From Acinetobacter nosocomialis (GTDB lineage Bacteria > Pseudomonadota > Gammaproteobacteria > Pseudomonadales > Moraxellaceae): DNA of 64,000 nucleotides. The stretch spans positions 2,666,001 to 2,730,000 of the forward strand of contig CP107049.1 in NCBI GenBank assembly GCA_025736915.1, written 5' to 3'. Positions 43,983-51,619 of this stretch are shown here, in pieces. Under the pieces are notes generated by a model. The model was not told the DNA's origin, ran no database searches, and worked only from the letters and a program-made list of their open reading frames with translations. Both the position numbers and the translations under genes were made by a program. The first letter of the stretch is position 1. Every line of letters begins with the position of its first letter.

Positions 43983-44291
43983 ATGGATATCTCATTGAAT
44001 TATTTTAATAAAGTATATCTTCCTATAATTAAAGAAAATTATAAAATAACTTTTACTAGTTTTAAGGAGGGAGAGGTTTTGGGATTTGGTGATTTAGAGC
44101 GAGTTGAGGTCGAAGATAGTAAAATTTTAGGGGGAATCGAATTTTGGAGCTCAGGATGGTTGGGCATTCATTTAATTAATCTAGTGAATGATGAAGAGAT
44201 ATTAAATTCTTTGATTGCTCCAGATGATTGTGTGGATAAACTTGAATTATTAGAGATTTTTTGTAGAAAACTAATGGAGTTAAAAGTGTAA
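43983..44291 (+). CDS. Hypothetical protein in the immunity-like array
   Basis: A 102-residue acidic soluble protein with a strong ribosome-binding site (AAAAGGGAGTAATT) before ATG 43983. The sequence (MDISLNYFNKVYLPIIKENY onwards) is not assigned to a family I know. It is free-standing, AT-rich and similar in size and style to immunity proteins of CDI or Rhs toxins. Function unproven. Confidence 0.55.
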   Translation: MDISLNYFNKVYLPIIKENYKITFTSFKEGEVLGFGDLERVEVEDSKILGGIEFWSSGWLGIHLINLVNDEEILNSLIAPDDCVDKLELLEIFCRKLMELKV

Positions 44292-44332
44292 AGATAGTTC
44301 TTAAAAATTTATGACCTAAACCTAAAGATGGT

Positions 44333-44581
44333 ATGAATAAAATGAATAATAAAATGTTACTTGTGATTAGAGAAATTCTTCAGTCGCGCTCATCTAATAA
44401 TTTACACTTATTTAAATGTCTGTCTGAAGGGAGTTGCACAAAAAATGAATACAAAGAGTTAATGAATTTAGTTGCGATTGAATTGTGTGATAAAGGATTT
44501 GATGATACTTCTGAACCTACAAGTTATGGGCTTGAGCTTGAGAAAATAATCGATCAACTTAATCATTTAATTTGGCAATAA
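44333..44581 (+). CDS. Small helical protein in the immunity-like array
   Basis: An 82-residue predicted all-helical protein: MNNKMLLVIREILQSRSSNN, then LHLFKCLSEGSCTKNEYKEL. ATG 44342 four codons in is an alternative start. It follows the previous gene by 41 bases and precedes the next by 15, so the three may be co-transcribed. Not recognised. Confidence 0.5.
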   Translation: MNKMNNKMLLVIREILQSRSSNNLHLFKCLSEGSCTKNEYKELMNLVAIELCDKGFDDTSEPTSYGLELEKIIDQLNHLIWQ

Positions 44582-44596
44582 AATGGTGAAATAGAA

Positions 44597-45004
44597 ATGT
44601 TTAGATTTTTTATAACAGCAGACTCAAATATCGAAACAGGTGTTGGGACTGCCTCAATGTCAATGGCTTCTACGAACTTTTGTAAATTTATCGAAAAACA
44701 GGATTATGGCACAAGCTTAAAAAGATTAAGCATAATTTTTATGTGTCGTTCTCCCCATCTCGAATTTAAGCAACGGATAAGGCATTCTAAAAAAGAACAG
44801 GTTTTATATATGGATATCATGCTAGATTATCATAAGTTTGTCGTAATGACGCACGAACAACGTGTTACAGCGTTGTGTGAAAAATTATTGCAAGAAATGC
44901 CGCCGATTGTTAGAAAGTACAAGTTTGATGATTTTGATTTAGATAAATTAGAGAGTAATCTTACGACTTGGTTTGTTGAACATGGGTTTATCAATCATTT
45001 TTAA
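44597..45004 (+). CDS. Immunity-like protein (resembles Imm44)
   Basis: A 135-residue protein. The centre FKQRIRHSKKEQVLYMDIML and following DYHKFVVMTHEQRVTALCEK resemble Imm44-type immunity proteins, remembered as having a KEKVLYLDIMLDY-like core. No cognate toxin is present. It lies 15 bases behind the helical protein gene. Confidence 0.5.
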   Translation: MFRFFITADSNIETGVGTASMSMASTNFCKFIEKQDYGTSLKRLSIIFMCRSPHLEFKQRIRHSKKEQVLYMDIMLDYHKFVVMTHEQRVTALCEKLLQEMPPIVRKYKFDDFDLDKLESNLTTWFVEHGFINHF

Positions 45005-45114
45005 TAATTTTAGATGTTTCTTACAATATCCTTATTTTTAAATTAATACTTAAATAAAATCTTATCTTCACATCAATCGTTAAATTTATAGTAGAAATAA
45101 TTGTAGGGGGGATT

Positions 45115-45639
45115 ATGTTGAAATTTTATAAAAAAACGAATGTAAAAAAGATACATATAAGTGTTGATAAATATGTACCACTCACTGTAAATTTTTCTGA
45201 CAGTATTAATTCTGAACTCTATTGGAGAACTGGGGACGGTATTTCTTCACTTCTTGAAATAGGTTTGTTAAAGTCAGGTGAGCTTAATTCAATAACTTTA
45301 GTCTGTTTTGAAAATTCAAATATTAATTTAGAAATTAAAAAAAATAATGAAATTAAAAGCTTTAAATACGCATTTCCAATTTTTGATACCTCACTTTGGA
45401 TAAGTGAAATAACAGAGTATCGTGATAATTTTTTAGATAATTTTAGTGAAAATTTTACTATTCAATTATTAGATAATATTTTATTTATTAGTTTTTTAAA
45501 AAAGGGAATTTCACTAAAACTAATTGGTTCTGATGAAATCGTTTTTGGTATTAATGAATTTGAAGAGCTTTCATTAATAGTCATTAAAAATTTAAGTAAT
45601 GAAATGATTGAAACTTTACATAATTATTATAGTCTTTAA
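45115..45639 (+). CDS. Hypothetical AT-rich protein closing the immunity-like array
   Basis: A 174-residue protein with many Asn, Ile, Leu and Lys residues and a very good ribosome-binding site (GTAGGGGGGATT). The sequence alternates short beta-like stretches (VPLTVNFSDSINSELYW, LNSITLVCFENSNINLEI). No motif is recognised. Base composition is clearly lower in GC than the flanking core genes, suggesting transfer. Confidence 0.5.
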   Translation: MLKFYKKTNVKKIHISVDKYVPLTVNFSDSINSELYWRTGDGISSLLEIGLLKSGELNSITLVCFENSNINLEIKKNNEIKSFKYAFPIFDTSLWISEITEYRDNFLDNFSENFTIQLLDNILFISFLKKGISLKLIGSDEIVFGINEFEELSLIVIKNLSNEMIETLHNYYSL

Positions 45640-45709
45640 ATTGATAGAGTTTGCCAATTACGACCAGAATAGCTACTGGTCGTGCAACTTAAAGATCATT
45701 TACGAACTT

Positions 45710-46045
45710 CTATAAAGAACTTTCATACTCCACATACCCATCTTCAATTGCAGGAATAATCTCTACAAACTCAAAGTAAGGCACTGTACAAAACTCAGAG
45801 TCTCGAATCGCATCAATCACAAAATAATAATCTTGCAGAAATGTCATCTCAAACACAGCAATATCACTCGCTTTAGTACTAAAAGCTTCAACGTCATACC
45901 AACGAACTTTTACAGTCGGGTACTTCTCAAAAATAGGTTCAAGCTTTTGTTTACTAAACTCAGCCCGCTTTTCACGAGCTAAAGCTAACCAAGCAGGCAA
46001 TGCCCTTAAATGAACAAAAAAAGTATAGGTTCTAGACATAACCAC
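45710..46045 (-). CDS. Darcynin-family protein
   Basis: A 111-residue protein of the darcynin 1/2 type: [20 protein letters not shown] followed by [18 protein letters not shown] and [12 protein letters not shown]. The family has no settled function. Start at 46045 or at the Met two codons in (46039). It is divergent from a TetR gene across 115 bases with a small inverted repeat, so the pair is probably a regulator and its target. Confidence 0.82.
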   Translation of the reverse strand: MVMSRTYTFFVHLRALPAWLALAREKRAEFSKQKLEPIFEKYPTVKVRWYDVEAFSTKASDIAVFEMTFLQDYYFVIDAIRDSEFCTVPYFEFVEIIPAIEDGYVEYESSL

Positions 46046-46122
46046 TCCATGACTGGGCCGAGTTGTAGTTCAACTGAAAAGTCAGCATTTGCTTGTCATA
46101 TCAACATGACTCAGTCAGTATA

Positions 46123-46136
46123 TGAGTGATTACTCA
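46123..46136. promoter_or_regulatory. Inverted repeat between darcynin and TetR genes
   Basis: TGAGTGATTACTCA, arms TGAGT and ACTCA around GATT, with a related TGACTCAGTCA just to the left. A candidate TetR operator 25 bases before the TetR start. Confidence 0.55.
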
Positions 46137-46160
46137 CATTAAATACTCGCATTTCGGCCC

Positions 46161-46760
46161 ATGTCAGAAACCCTTCCAGACCCACGCAAACGCCCGCGTC
46201 AAGCACGCTCAGTGGCTACCTTTGAAGCAATTCTAGAGGCGGCTGCTCGTATTTTGGAGTCTTTAGACTTTACTGGATTTAACACAAATGCCGTGGCTGA
46301 ACGTGCTGGTGTAAGCATTGGTAGCCTATATCAATACTTTCCATCTAAAGATGCTTTAATCGTTGAGTTAATTCGACGTGAACGCGCCCAACTTTCAAAT
46401 CATATCGTTGAAGCTATACAGCAACACGACACCGCAGACCTAAAAGAAAAACTAAAACTTATCATTCAGGCTGCTGTGCAACATCAATTGAGCCGTCCAC
46501 AGTTAGCACGAACTTTAGAATTTGCTTCCGAACTCATTGGAAAAGACATAGAGGAAAGTGAACTTCAACACGAACTTGAAACCATAATTTCTGATCTGTT
46601 TATACACTTAGGTATTTCATATGCACAGACAACTGCACAAGATATAATTGCTTTAAGTAAAGGAATGATTAACGCAGCAGGTATAGCAGGGGAAAGTGAT
46701 TTAAATCATTTACAGCAGCGAGTTGAAAAAGCTGTATTTGGTTATTTGGATTTGAGCTAG
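46161..46760 (+). CDS. TetR-family regulator divergent from darcynin
   Basis: A 199-residue TetR protein: RKRPRQARSVATFEAILEAA, then the helix-turn-helix NAVAERAGVSIGSLYQYFPS with KDALIVELI. A helical C-terminal domain follows. The ATG at 46161 is supported by the typical lead of charged residues. It probably represses the divergent darcynin gene and itself. Confidence 0.88.
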   Translation: MSETLPDPRKRPRQARSVATFEAILEAAARILESLDFTGFNTNAVAERAGVSIGSLYQYFPSKDALIVELIRRERAQLSNHIVEAIQQHDTADLKEKLKLIIQAAVQHQLSRPQLARTLEFASELIGKDIEESELQHELETIISDLFIHLGISYAQTTAQDIIALSKGMINAAGIAGESDLNHLQQRVEKAVFGYLDLS

Positions 46761-47137
46761 CGAACATAAGCCAATGTTACAGCGGCACAACCCATGTCAT
46801 TATGAAAAAAGAGCATATAGATTTGATAAATTCTTTGGAAGATGCTTTTAGATATTCGAATTACTTAAGTGTATGTATACAGGATAGAGTAGTGAGTCAT
46901 TGTAAGAATGATTTTAGATTAGAGTAGATATTATCTACTTTAGAATTAATAGAGATTACATGAAATTGTGGAGAGTTGATCAAAAAGTAATCCTGAAAGG
47001 TGACAAAGCATTAAAAAAGCCCAAATACTATGAGTCGGGCTTTTTTTAAAAATAAGACTATGATTTATATCAGATAAAAATTAAATTTCGCATAATGCCG
47101 TATTATGTTAATTTTAAGAAAATTTAATCATCATTCT
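46761..47137. other. Intergenic region with a weak small ORF and a terminator
   Basis: 377 bases. A frame from ATG 46802 to TAG 46927 would encode 41 residues (MKKEHIDLINSLEDAFRYSN...) but has no ribosome-binding site; it may be the start of a lost immunity-like gene. A terminator lies at 47013. Nothing else is evident. Confidence 0.4.
47013..47047. terminator. Rho-independent terminator
   Basis: Stem AAAAAAGCCC (47013-47022) / GGGCTTTTTT (47037-47046) with a 14-base loop and continuing T run, between the TetR side and the minus-strand gene at 47138. Confidence 0.75.
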
Positions 47138-47821
47138 TTAGCTCAATTGTTTCTCTACAATTTTATATGCTTCGCTTGAGTAATCAAACTCCTTATATGT
47201 TTCCTGTGTATAGTACATTTCTGCATTAGGGTTGTTCTTAATATATGAAATTGCATATTTAATAAAAGCTAGTATATCAAATAAAACTAGTTCGCTTTCA
47301 CAGTAGCCATAATCAAAATTATTTTTTTGTTCAAAATCTAGAGAGAGTTTTTCTTTTATATCTTCTTCAAAGCGATAATCACTCTTTATCCAATCTTTTT
47401 TTAGTTCAAGTATTAATATGTCTAATTGGTCTCCAAGCAGAGCTAGATTTTGTTCTGATTCAATTTTTATATGATTGTATATTTTAAATTGTTCAGGATA
47501 AATAAACTCAAAATCAGGATCACTATTATCAATTTTTCCTTTTTCTAATAAGTCACTAATTTTTGTAATTTGGATATCTTTGAAATCTTTACAATAAAAA
47601 ATTTCACGTATTAAATCATCATACTTTTTTGTACTTAAATCTTCTGTAATAAATTTAATAAGATCAAGGTTAATATTATCTTCTTTTGTTATTTTACTAT
47701 ATGCATATTTTATTTCGCCCCTAATTTGGTCATTATGAATGCTGATATTAAATTTTTTGTGTAAATTTTCACGATTTTTATCAGTAAATAATGAAATTGA
47801 ATAATCTGATTGGTTTGACAT
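47138..47821 (-). CDS. Hypothetical AT-rich acidic protein
   Basis: A 227-residue protein from ATG 47821 (MSNQSDYSISLFTDKNRENL), chosen for its strong AAGGGGATAAC ribosome-binding site; a frame 15 residues longer exists. It is rich in Asp, Glu, Lys, Ile and Asn with helical segments (FEEDIKEKLSLDFEQKNNF and ESELVLFDILAFIKYAISYI). No family is recognised. Composition and position suggest another immunity-type or defence-related accessory gene, without direct evidence. Confidence 0.6.
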   Translation of the reverse strand: MSNQSDYSISLFTDKNRENLHKKFNISIHNDQIRGEIKYAYSKITKEDNINLDLIKFITEDLSTKKYDDLIREIFYCKDFKDIQITKISDLLEKGKIDNSDPDFEFIYPEQFKIYNHIKIESEQNLALLGDQLDILILELKKDWIKSDYRFEEDIKEKLSLDFEQKNNFDYGYCESELVLFDILAFIKYAISYIKNNPNAEMYYTQETYKEFDYSSEAYKIVEKQLS

Positions 47822-48248
47822 GTTATCCCCTTTGAAATTTATCAAAAATGTATTGTTTTCTTGCATAACTTTAGGCTTCTAGCAAAAGTTAAAATTTGAA
47901 CAGTTCTAATGTTTATGAAATTACTAGAATGATGATCAGGTACTTCGACAAGAGACTGATTAAATATATAGCTGATATATTATTCAATCAAAAAATCGAC
48001 TCCACTTAACATAATGGGCGTGATTTGAAAATTATATTTAAAAAAATGATTTAAATCAAATTCTTAAAATTTTTATTTACTATAAAAAGAAAAATTCCGT
48101 TTTTGACATGAGTTGGCTTTTTTATGAGGAGTTTTGATAGCTCCCGCCAATCATTTTGACTAAAATTGCTCTGTATAACTTGAGTGAGATATAAGTCGGT
48201 TTAACTTAAAATTTCTTTTTGAATTCAAAATTAGAGTAAAAGCTAATT

Positions 48249-48415
48249 TTTATCACAACACATATTCTTGTAGTTTTTTGCTATTTATCTTAGCAAAACT
48301 ATTAAAAAACTATGTAAAACAAGAAAGAATATGGATTGTAAATTTTCTTGTATGTGTCGGTGCTTTTAGTACAGGTATTTTATTAGCCTCTGGTTTTTTT
48401 ACTATTGTTTTATAG
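48249..48415 (+). pseudogene. Possible C-terminal remnant of a LysE-type exporter
   Basis: The frame ending at TAG 48413-48415 reads FILAKLLKNYVKQERIWIVN and then FLVCVGAFSTGILLASGFF. One amphipathic stretch followed by a terminal membrane helix resembles the end of LysE/RhtB exporters. No start codon or upstream part exists; stops break the frame before 48249. The remaining 47822-48248 stretch shows no gene. Confidence 0.35.
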
Positions 48416-48426
48416 TGGGGATAGTT

Positions 48427-49002
48427 GTGATTTATAAACTTAAAATGTGGATCTCTAGGGAAGTGGTTGATCCATTTTTTTCATTATATTCGTATATTTA
48501 TAAAAATTTTGTTCTTGTCCTTTCCTTAAGTTTGTGTTTGATTGTACTACTTTGTGCTCTTAACCCAAGTATAGTTTTCACTCCTAAAAAAGAGGGTTTT
48601 GTTGTTTATGAGCCTGAATTTCATATCAAATATGGACGTATGACATCGTTGATAATAAAAGATAATTATAAAAAAAATATTATTAATTGCGCATATTTTA
48701 GAAATGAGAATGGTTCATTTTGTGAATTATATAAGCCTAGAAAACTACTTAAAGTTGAGGGAGGTTTTTTTCCTAATTCATCATTGTTTTTTAAAAATAA
48801 ATATATTGTAGTCACTAGAATTCGTTTTGAAGATGAAAAAGGGAGTGTAATTAATTTTTCAACAAGTGAAGAAAAAATTGCTTCTTGGTGGAATTGGGTT
48901 ATGTTCCCCACCTTATTGATGCGGTATTTAATTTTAATCTGGCTAATGGTGGTTGTTTTAATATTACTTTTAAAACTAATTAAGCATAAGAAAGAAACCT
49001 AA
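48427..49002 (+). CDS. Membrane protein of unknown function with two end helices
   Basis: A protein of 191 residues from GTG 48427, placed after a GTGGGG ribosome-binding site; GTG 48415 and ATG 48445 are alternatives. A helix near residues 28-46 (FVLVLSLSLCLIVLLCAL), a central non-membrane domain of ~110 residues with paired Cys (NCAYFRNENGSFCELY), and a C-terminal helix (YLILIWLMVVVLILLLKLI) are visible. Not recognised. AT-rich like its neighbours. Confidence 0.55.
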   Translation: MIYKLKMWISREVVDPFFSLYSYIYKNFVLVLSLSLCLIVLLCALNPSIVFTPKKEGFVVYEPEFHIKYGRMTSLIIKDNYKKNIINCAYFRNENGSFCELYKPRKLLKVEGGFFPNSSLFFKNKYIVVTRIRFEDEKGSVINFSTSEEKIASWWNWVMFPTLLMRYLILIWLMVVVLILLLKLIKHKKET

Positions 49003-49053
49003 TTTTATTTAAAAATAGTTTTATCTTTATTTTGAGTTGAGAGATAGATATAA

Positions 49054-49080
49054 AAAAGGGCGGCTATTAGCAACCCTTTT
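49054..49080. terminator. Terminator between convergent genes
   Basis: Stem AAAAGGG (49054-49060) / CCCTTTT (49074-49080) with a 13-base loop between the membrane protein gene and the Sel1 gene. Confidence 0.6.
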
Positions 49081-49102
49081 GATCTAAGTAATATATTGTG
49101 GA

Positions 49103-49882
49103 TTACTGAAACTGGTCTAAAGCCTCTTTTGCGGGTTCATATCCATTATCAGCAGCTTTTTTGAACCAAAACTTTGCATTTTCATAATCTGAGTAAACAT
49201 TAGCATACATATAAGCTAGATTGTTCTGAGCCTCAGGTATACCTTTCTCAGCTACTTGTGTGTATAGCTCCAGAGCTTTTTTATTATCTTGTTTAACTAA
49301 GCTACCATCTGAATAAATATTTGCTAAGTTATATTGAGCTTCTGAAAGATTTTGATCGGCAGCTTTTTTATATAACTCTAAAGCTAAATTAATATCTTTT
49401 TGTACGCCATTTCCCGAAAGATAAGCATTTGCCAAATTATATTGAGCTTTAGCATAACCTTGGTGAGCAGCTAATTTGTAAAACTCTAAGGCTTTAGATC
49501 TGTTTTTGCTTACATAATAGCCATTATCATACATGAGCCCCATATTGTATTGGGCCTCCGGAAAGTCATTTTTCGCAGCTTTCTCATACCAATAGTAAGC
49601 TTTTTCTTCACTTTTTTGCGTCCCGATTCCCTTAAGGTACATTCCTGCTAAATCATTTTGTGCAATGGGTAGTCCTTTTTCGGCTGCCTTTTTAAAATAT
49701 GAAAAAGCTTTTGAATAATCCTTAGGTACTTCTTTACCTAAGAAGTATTTCCCACCTTGCTCATATATTTCACTTAATTTACTTTGAGTATTATTTAGTT
49801 GTGAAAGTGGTTTAGAGCAACATATAGTACTTAAAGTCGATAAACTTATGACGCTAGAAATTATTAAATATCTTATATTCAT
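49103..49882 (-). CDS. Exported Sel1-repeat (tetratricopeptide-like) protein
   Basis: A 259-residue protein with signal peptide (LIISSVISLSTLSTICC; the Cys pair is not a clean lipobox) followed by about six 36-residue Sel1 repeats, such as AQYNLANAYLSGNGVQKDIN and AQYNLANIYSDGSLVKQDNK. Sel1 proteins act as interaction scaffolds; the partner is unknown. I use ATG 49882 behind AAGAGA. Repeats are regular and AT-rich. The gene is on the same strand as nrdB but lies beyond the latter's terminator. Confidence 0.85.
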   Translation of the reverse strand: MNIRYLIISSVISLSTLSTICCSKPLSQLNNTQSKLSEIYEQGGKYFLGKEVPKDYSKAFSYFKKAAEKGLPIAQNDLAGMYLKGIGTQKSEEKAYYWYEKAAKNDFPEAQYNMGLMYDNGYYVSKNRSKALEFYKLAAHQGYAKAQYNLANAYLSGNGVQKDINLALELYKKAADQNLSEAQYNLANIYSDGSLVKQDNKKALELYTQVAEKGIPEAQNNLAYMYANVYSDYENAKFWFKKAADNGYEPAKEALDQFQ

Positions 49883-49943
49883 AATGTATCTCTTATAATT
49901 TAATCTACTGCAATTCATACTAATAGTTATCTTAAATAAATAT

Positions 49944-49972
49944 AAAAAATCCGACATATAGTCGGATTTTTT
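49944..49972 (-). terminator. Terminator of the nrdA-nrdB unit
   Basis: A 12-bp perfect stem AAAAAATCCGAC (49944-49955) / GTCGGATTTTTT (49961-49972) with loop ATATA, 37 bases past the nrdB stop. Confidence 0.88.
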
Positions 49973-50008
49973 ATAGCCTCAAATTACTTTGAGGAAGAAT
50001 GCTTAAAC

Positions 50009-51292
50009 TTACCAGCTTAACGCACCACCAGTTTGGTAGTCAGTTACGCGAGTTTCAAAGAAGTTCTTCTCTTTACGTAAGTCCATCATCTCAGACATCC
50101 ACGCAAATGGATTCGTTACACCAGCAAATTGCTCTGGTAAACCTAACTGAGATAAACGACGGTTACAGATGAATTTCAAATATTCTTCCATCATGCTTGC
50201 ATTCATACCCAATACACCGCGTGGCATCGTGTCACGTGCATATTCGATTTCAAGCATAGTACCTTCAAGAATCATTTGAATCACTTCTTGTTGGAACTCG
50301 GCAGTCCAAAGGTGAGGGTTCTCAATCTTGATTTGGTTAATCATGTCGATACCAAAGTTCAAGTGCATAGACTCATCACGTAAGATGTATTGGAACTGCT
50401 CAGCAACACCGTTCATCTTGTTACGACGGCCCATACTCAAAATTTGAGTAAAGCCACAGTAGAAGAAGATCCCTTCAAGTACACAGTAGAACGCGATCAA
50501 GTTACGAAGTAAACGTTGGTCGTTTTCAGGAGTACCTGTATGGAAAGTAGGGTCACTTAAAGATTGAGTGTACTTAAGGCCCCAAGATGCTTTACGCGCA
50601 ACAGAAGGAATCTCGCGGTACATGTTGAAGACTTCGCCTTCGTCCATACCTAAAGATTCGATACAGTATTGGTAAGCGTGAGTGTGAATAGCTTCTTCAA
50701 ACGCTTGACGCAAGATGTACTGACGGCATTCAGGGTTAGTAATATGACGGTAAATCGCCAATACCAAGTTGTTTGCAACCAAAGAGTCCGCAGTCGAGAA
50801 GAAACCTAAAGAACGCATAACAATAGTACGCTCATCTTCGGTTAAGCCATTTTCAGACTTCCAAAGCGCGATGTCATGGTTCATGTTCACTTCTTGCGGC
50901 ATCCAGTGGTTTGCACACCCGTCAAGATACTTCTGCCAAGCCCATTCGTATTTAAATGGCACAAGCTGGTTCAAGTCAGCGCGACAGTTAATCATGGCTT
51001 TGTCGTCAACCTGAACGCGTTGCGCGCCCATTTCTAACTCTTCAAGGCCAGGAGCAACATCCAAATGTTCTAAGGCTGCAGATGCTCGAGCCATTGAATC
51101 GGTTGGATTTGTTGATCGCACGGAATGGGTTCCAGCGGATTGTGGAGCTGCCACGCTCTGCGATGATGGCTGCGCAGCAGATACATTCTGCGAATCAGAC
51201 GTTTTTTCCGGTTGGATGGGCGCAGACTTGTGTTCAGGTGCAGCCGGTTTTTGCGAATCATCTTCAAAATCGTCCCAACTAAGGATAGACAT
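50009..51292 (-). CDS. nrdB: Class Ia ribonucleotide reductase beta subunit
   Basis: The 427-residue radical-carrying subunit that works with NrdA to make deoxynucleotides. Iron ligands lie in [13 protein letters not shown] and [13 protein letters not shown]; the radical Tyr lies in the helix near these. Start [12 protein letters not shown] at ATG 51292; a frame to 51331 adds 13 residues. Residues ~13-85 are a Pro/Ser/Ala-rich linker not found in E. coli NrdB. The C terminus [16 protein letters not shown] would dock on NrdA. A small ORF separates it from nrdA. Confidence 0.96.
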   Translation of the reverse strand: MSILSWDDFEDDSQKPAAPEHKSAPIQPEKTSDSQNVSAAQPSSQSVAAPQSAGTHSVRSTNPTDSMARASAALEHLDVAPGLEELEMGAQRVQVDDKAMINCRADLNQLVPFKYEWAWQKYLDGCANHWMPQEVNMNHDIALWKSENGLTEDERTIVMRSLGFFSTADSLVANNLVLAIYRHITNPECRQYILRQAFEEAIHTHAYQYCIESLGMDEGEVFNMYREIPSVARKASWGLKYTQSLSDPTFHTGTPENDQRLLRNLIAFYCVLEGIFFYCGFTQILSMGRRNKMNGVAEQFQYILRDESMHLNFGIDMINQIKIENPHLWTAEFQQEVIQMILEGTMLEIEYARDTMPRGVLGMNASMMEEYLKFICNRRLSQLGLPEQFAGVTNPFAWMSEMMDLRKEKNFFETRVTDYQTGGALSW

Positions 51293-51429
51293 TGTTGTTC
51301 TCTCTTCGTTGTATATATCTATGTTCGACATCTCTAAACGAAGATGTCACTACTATACGCTTATAATGTGTAAACAAAATTAAGTTTTATCGATGTATGA
51401 CCAAATTTTGGGCCTTTGGTCCATCATCC

Positions 51430-51564
51430 CTACAACTTATTTTGCTTACGCTTTTGTTCACGGATTTTAAAAAAGGCGTAAACCATAGGCGTATAAAAGA
51501 AAATAAAGGCAAAGATTAAGATTCCAACACCAAGCATATAGTTATGGCTGAGATGAAAAAACAT
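51430..51564 (-). CDS. 44-residue single-helix membrane protein between nrdA and nrdB
   Basis: ATG 51564 to TAG 51430-51432. The peptide starts MFFHLSHNYMLGVGILIFAF, continues IFFYTPMVYAFFKIREQ and ends KRKQNKL: a single hydrophobic span with a positive C-terminal tail. A clear ribosome-binding site (GAGGTAAAG) stands seven bases before the start. It lies 55 bases after nrdA and 137 before nrdB on the same strand. Function unknown. Confidence 0.65.
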   Translation of the reverse strand: MFFHLSHNYMLGVGILIFAFIFFYTPMVYAFFKIREQKRKQNKL

Positions 51565-51619
51565 AATCTTTACCTCATTTAAAGTTGCTCTTTTGTTTAA
51601 AGAGCAACTTTATTGAATG

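Noticed and set aside
46802..46927. 41-codon ORF as a real gene
   Set aside because: No ribosome-binding site and no recognisable features; kept only as a note in the intergenic entry.
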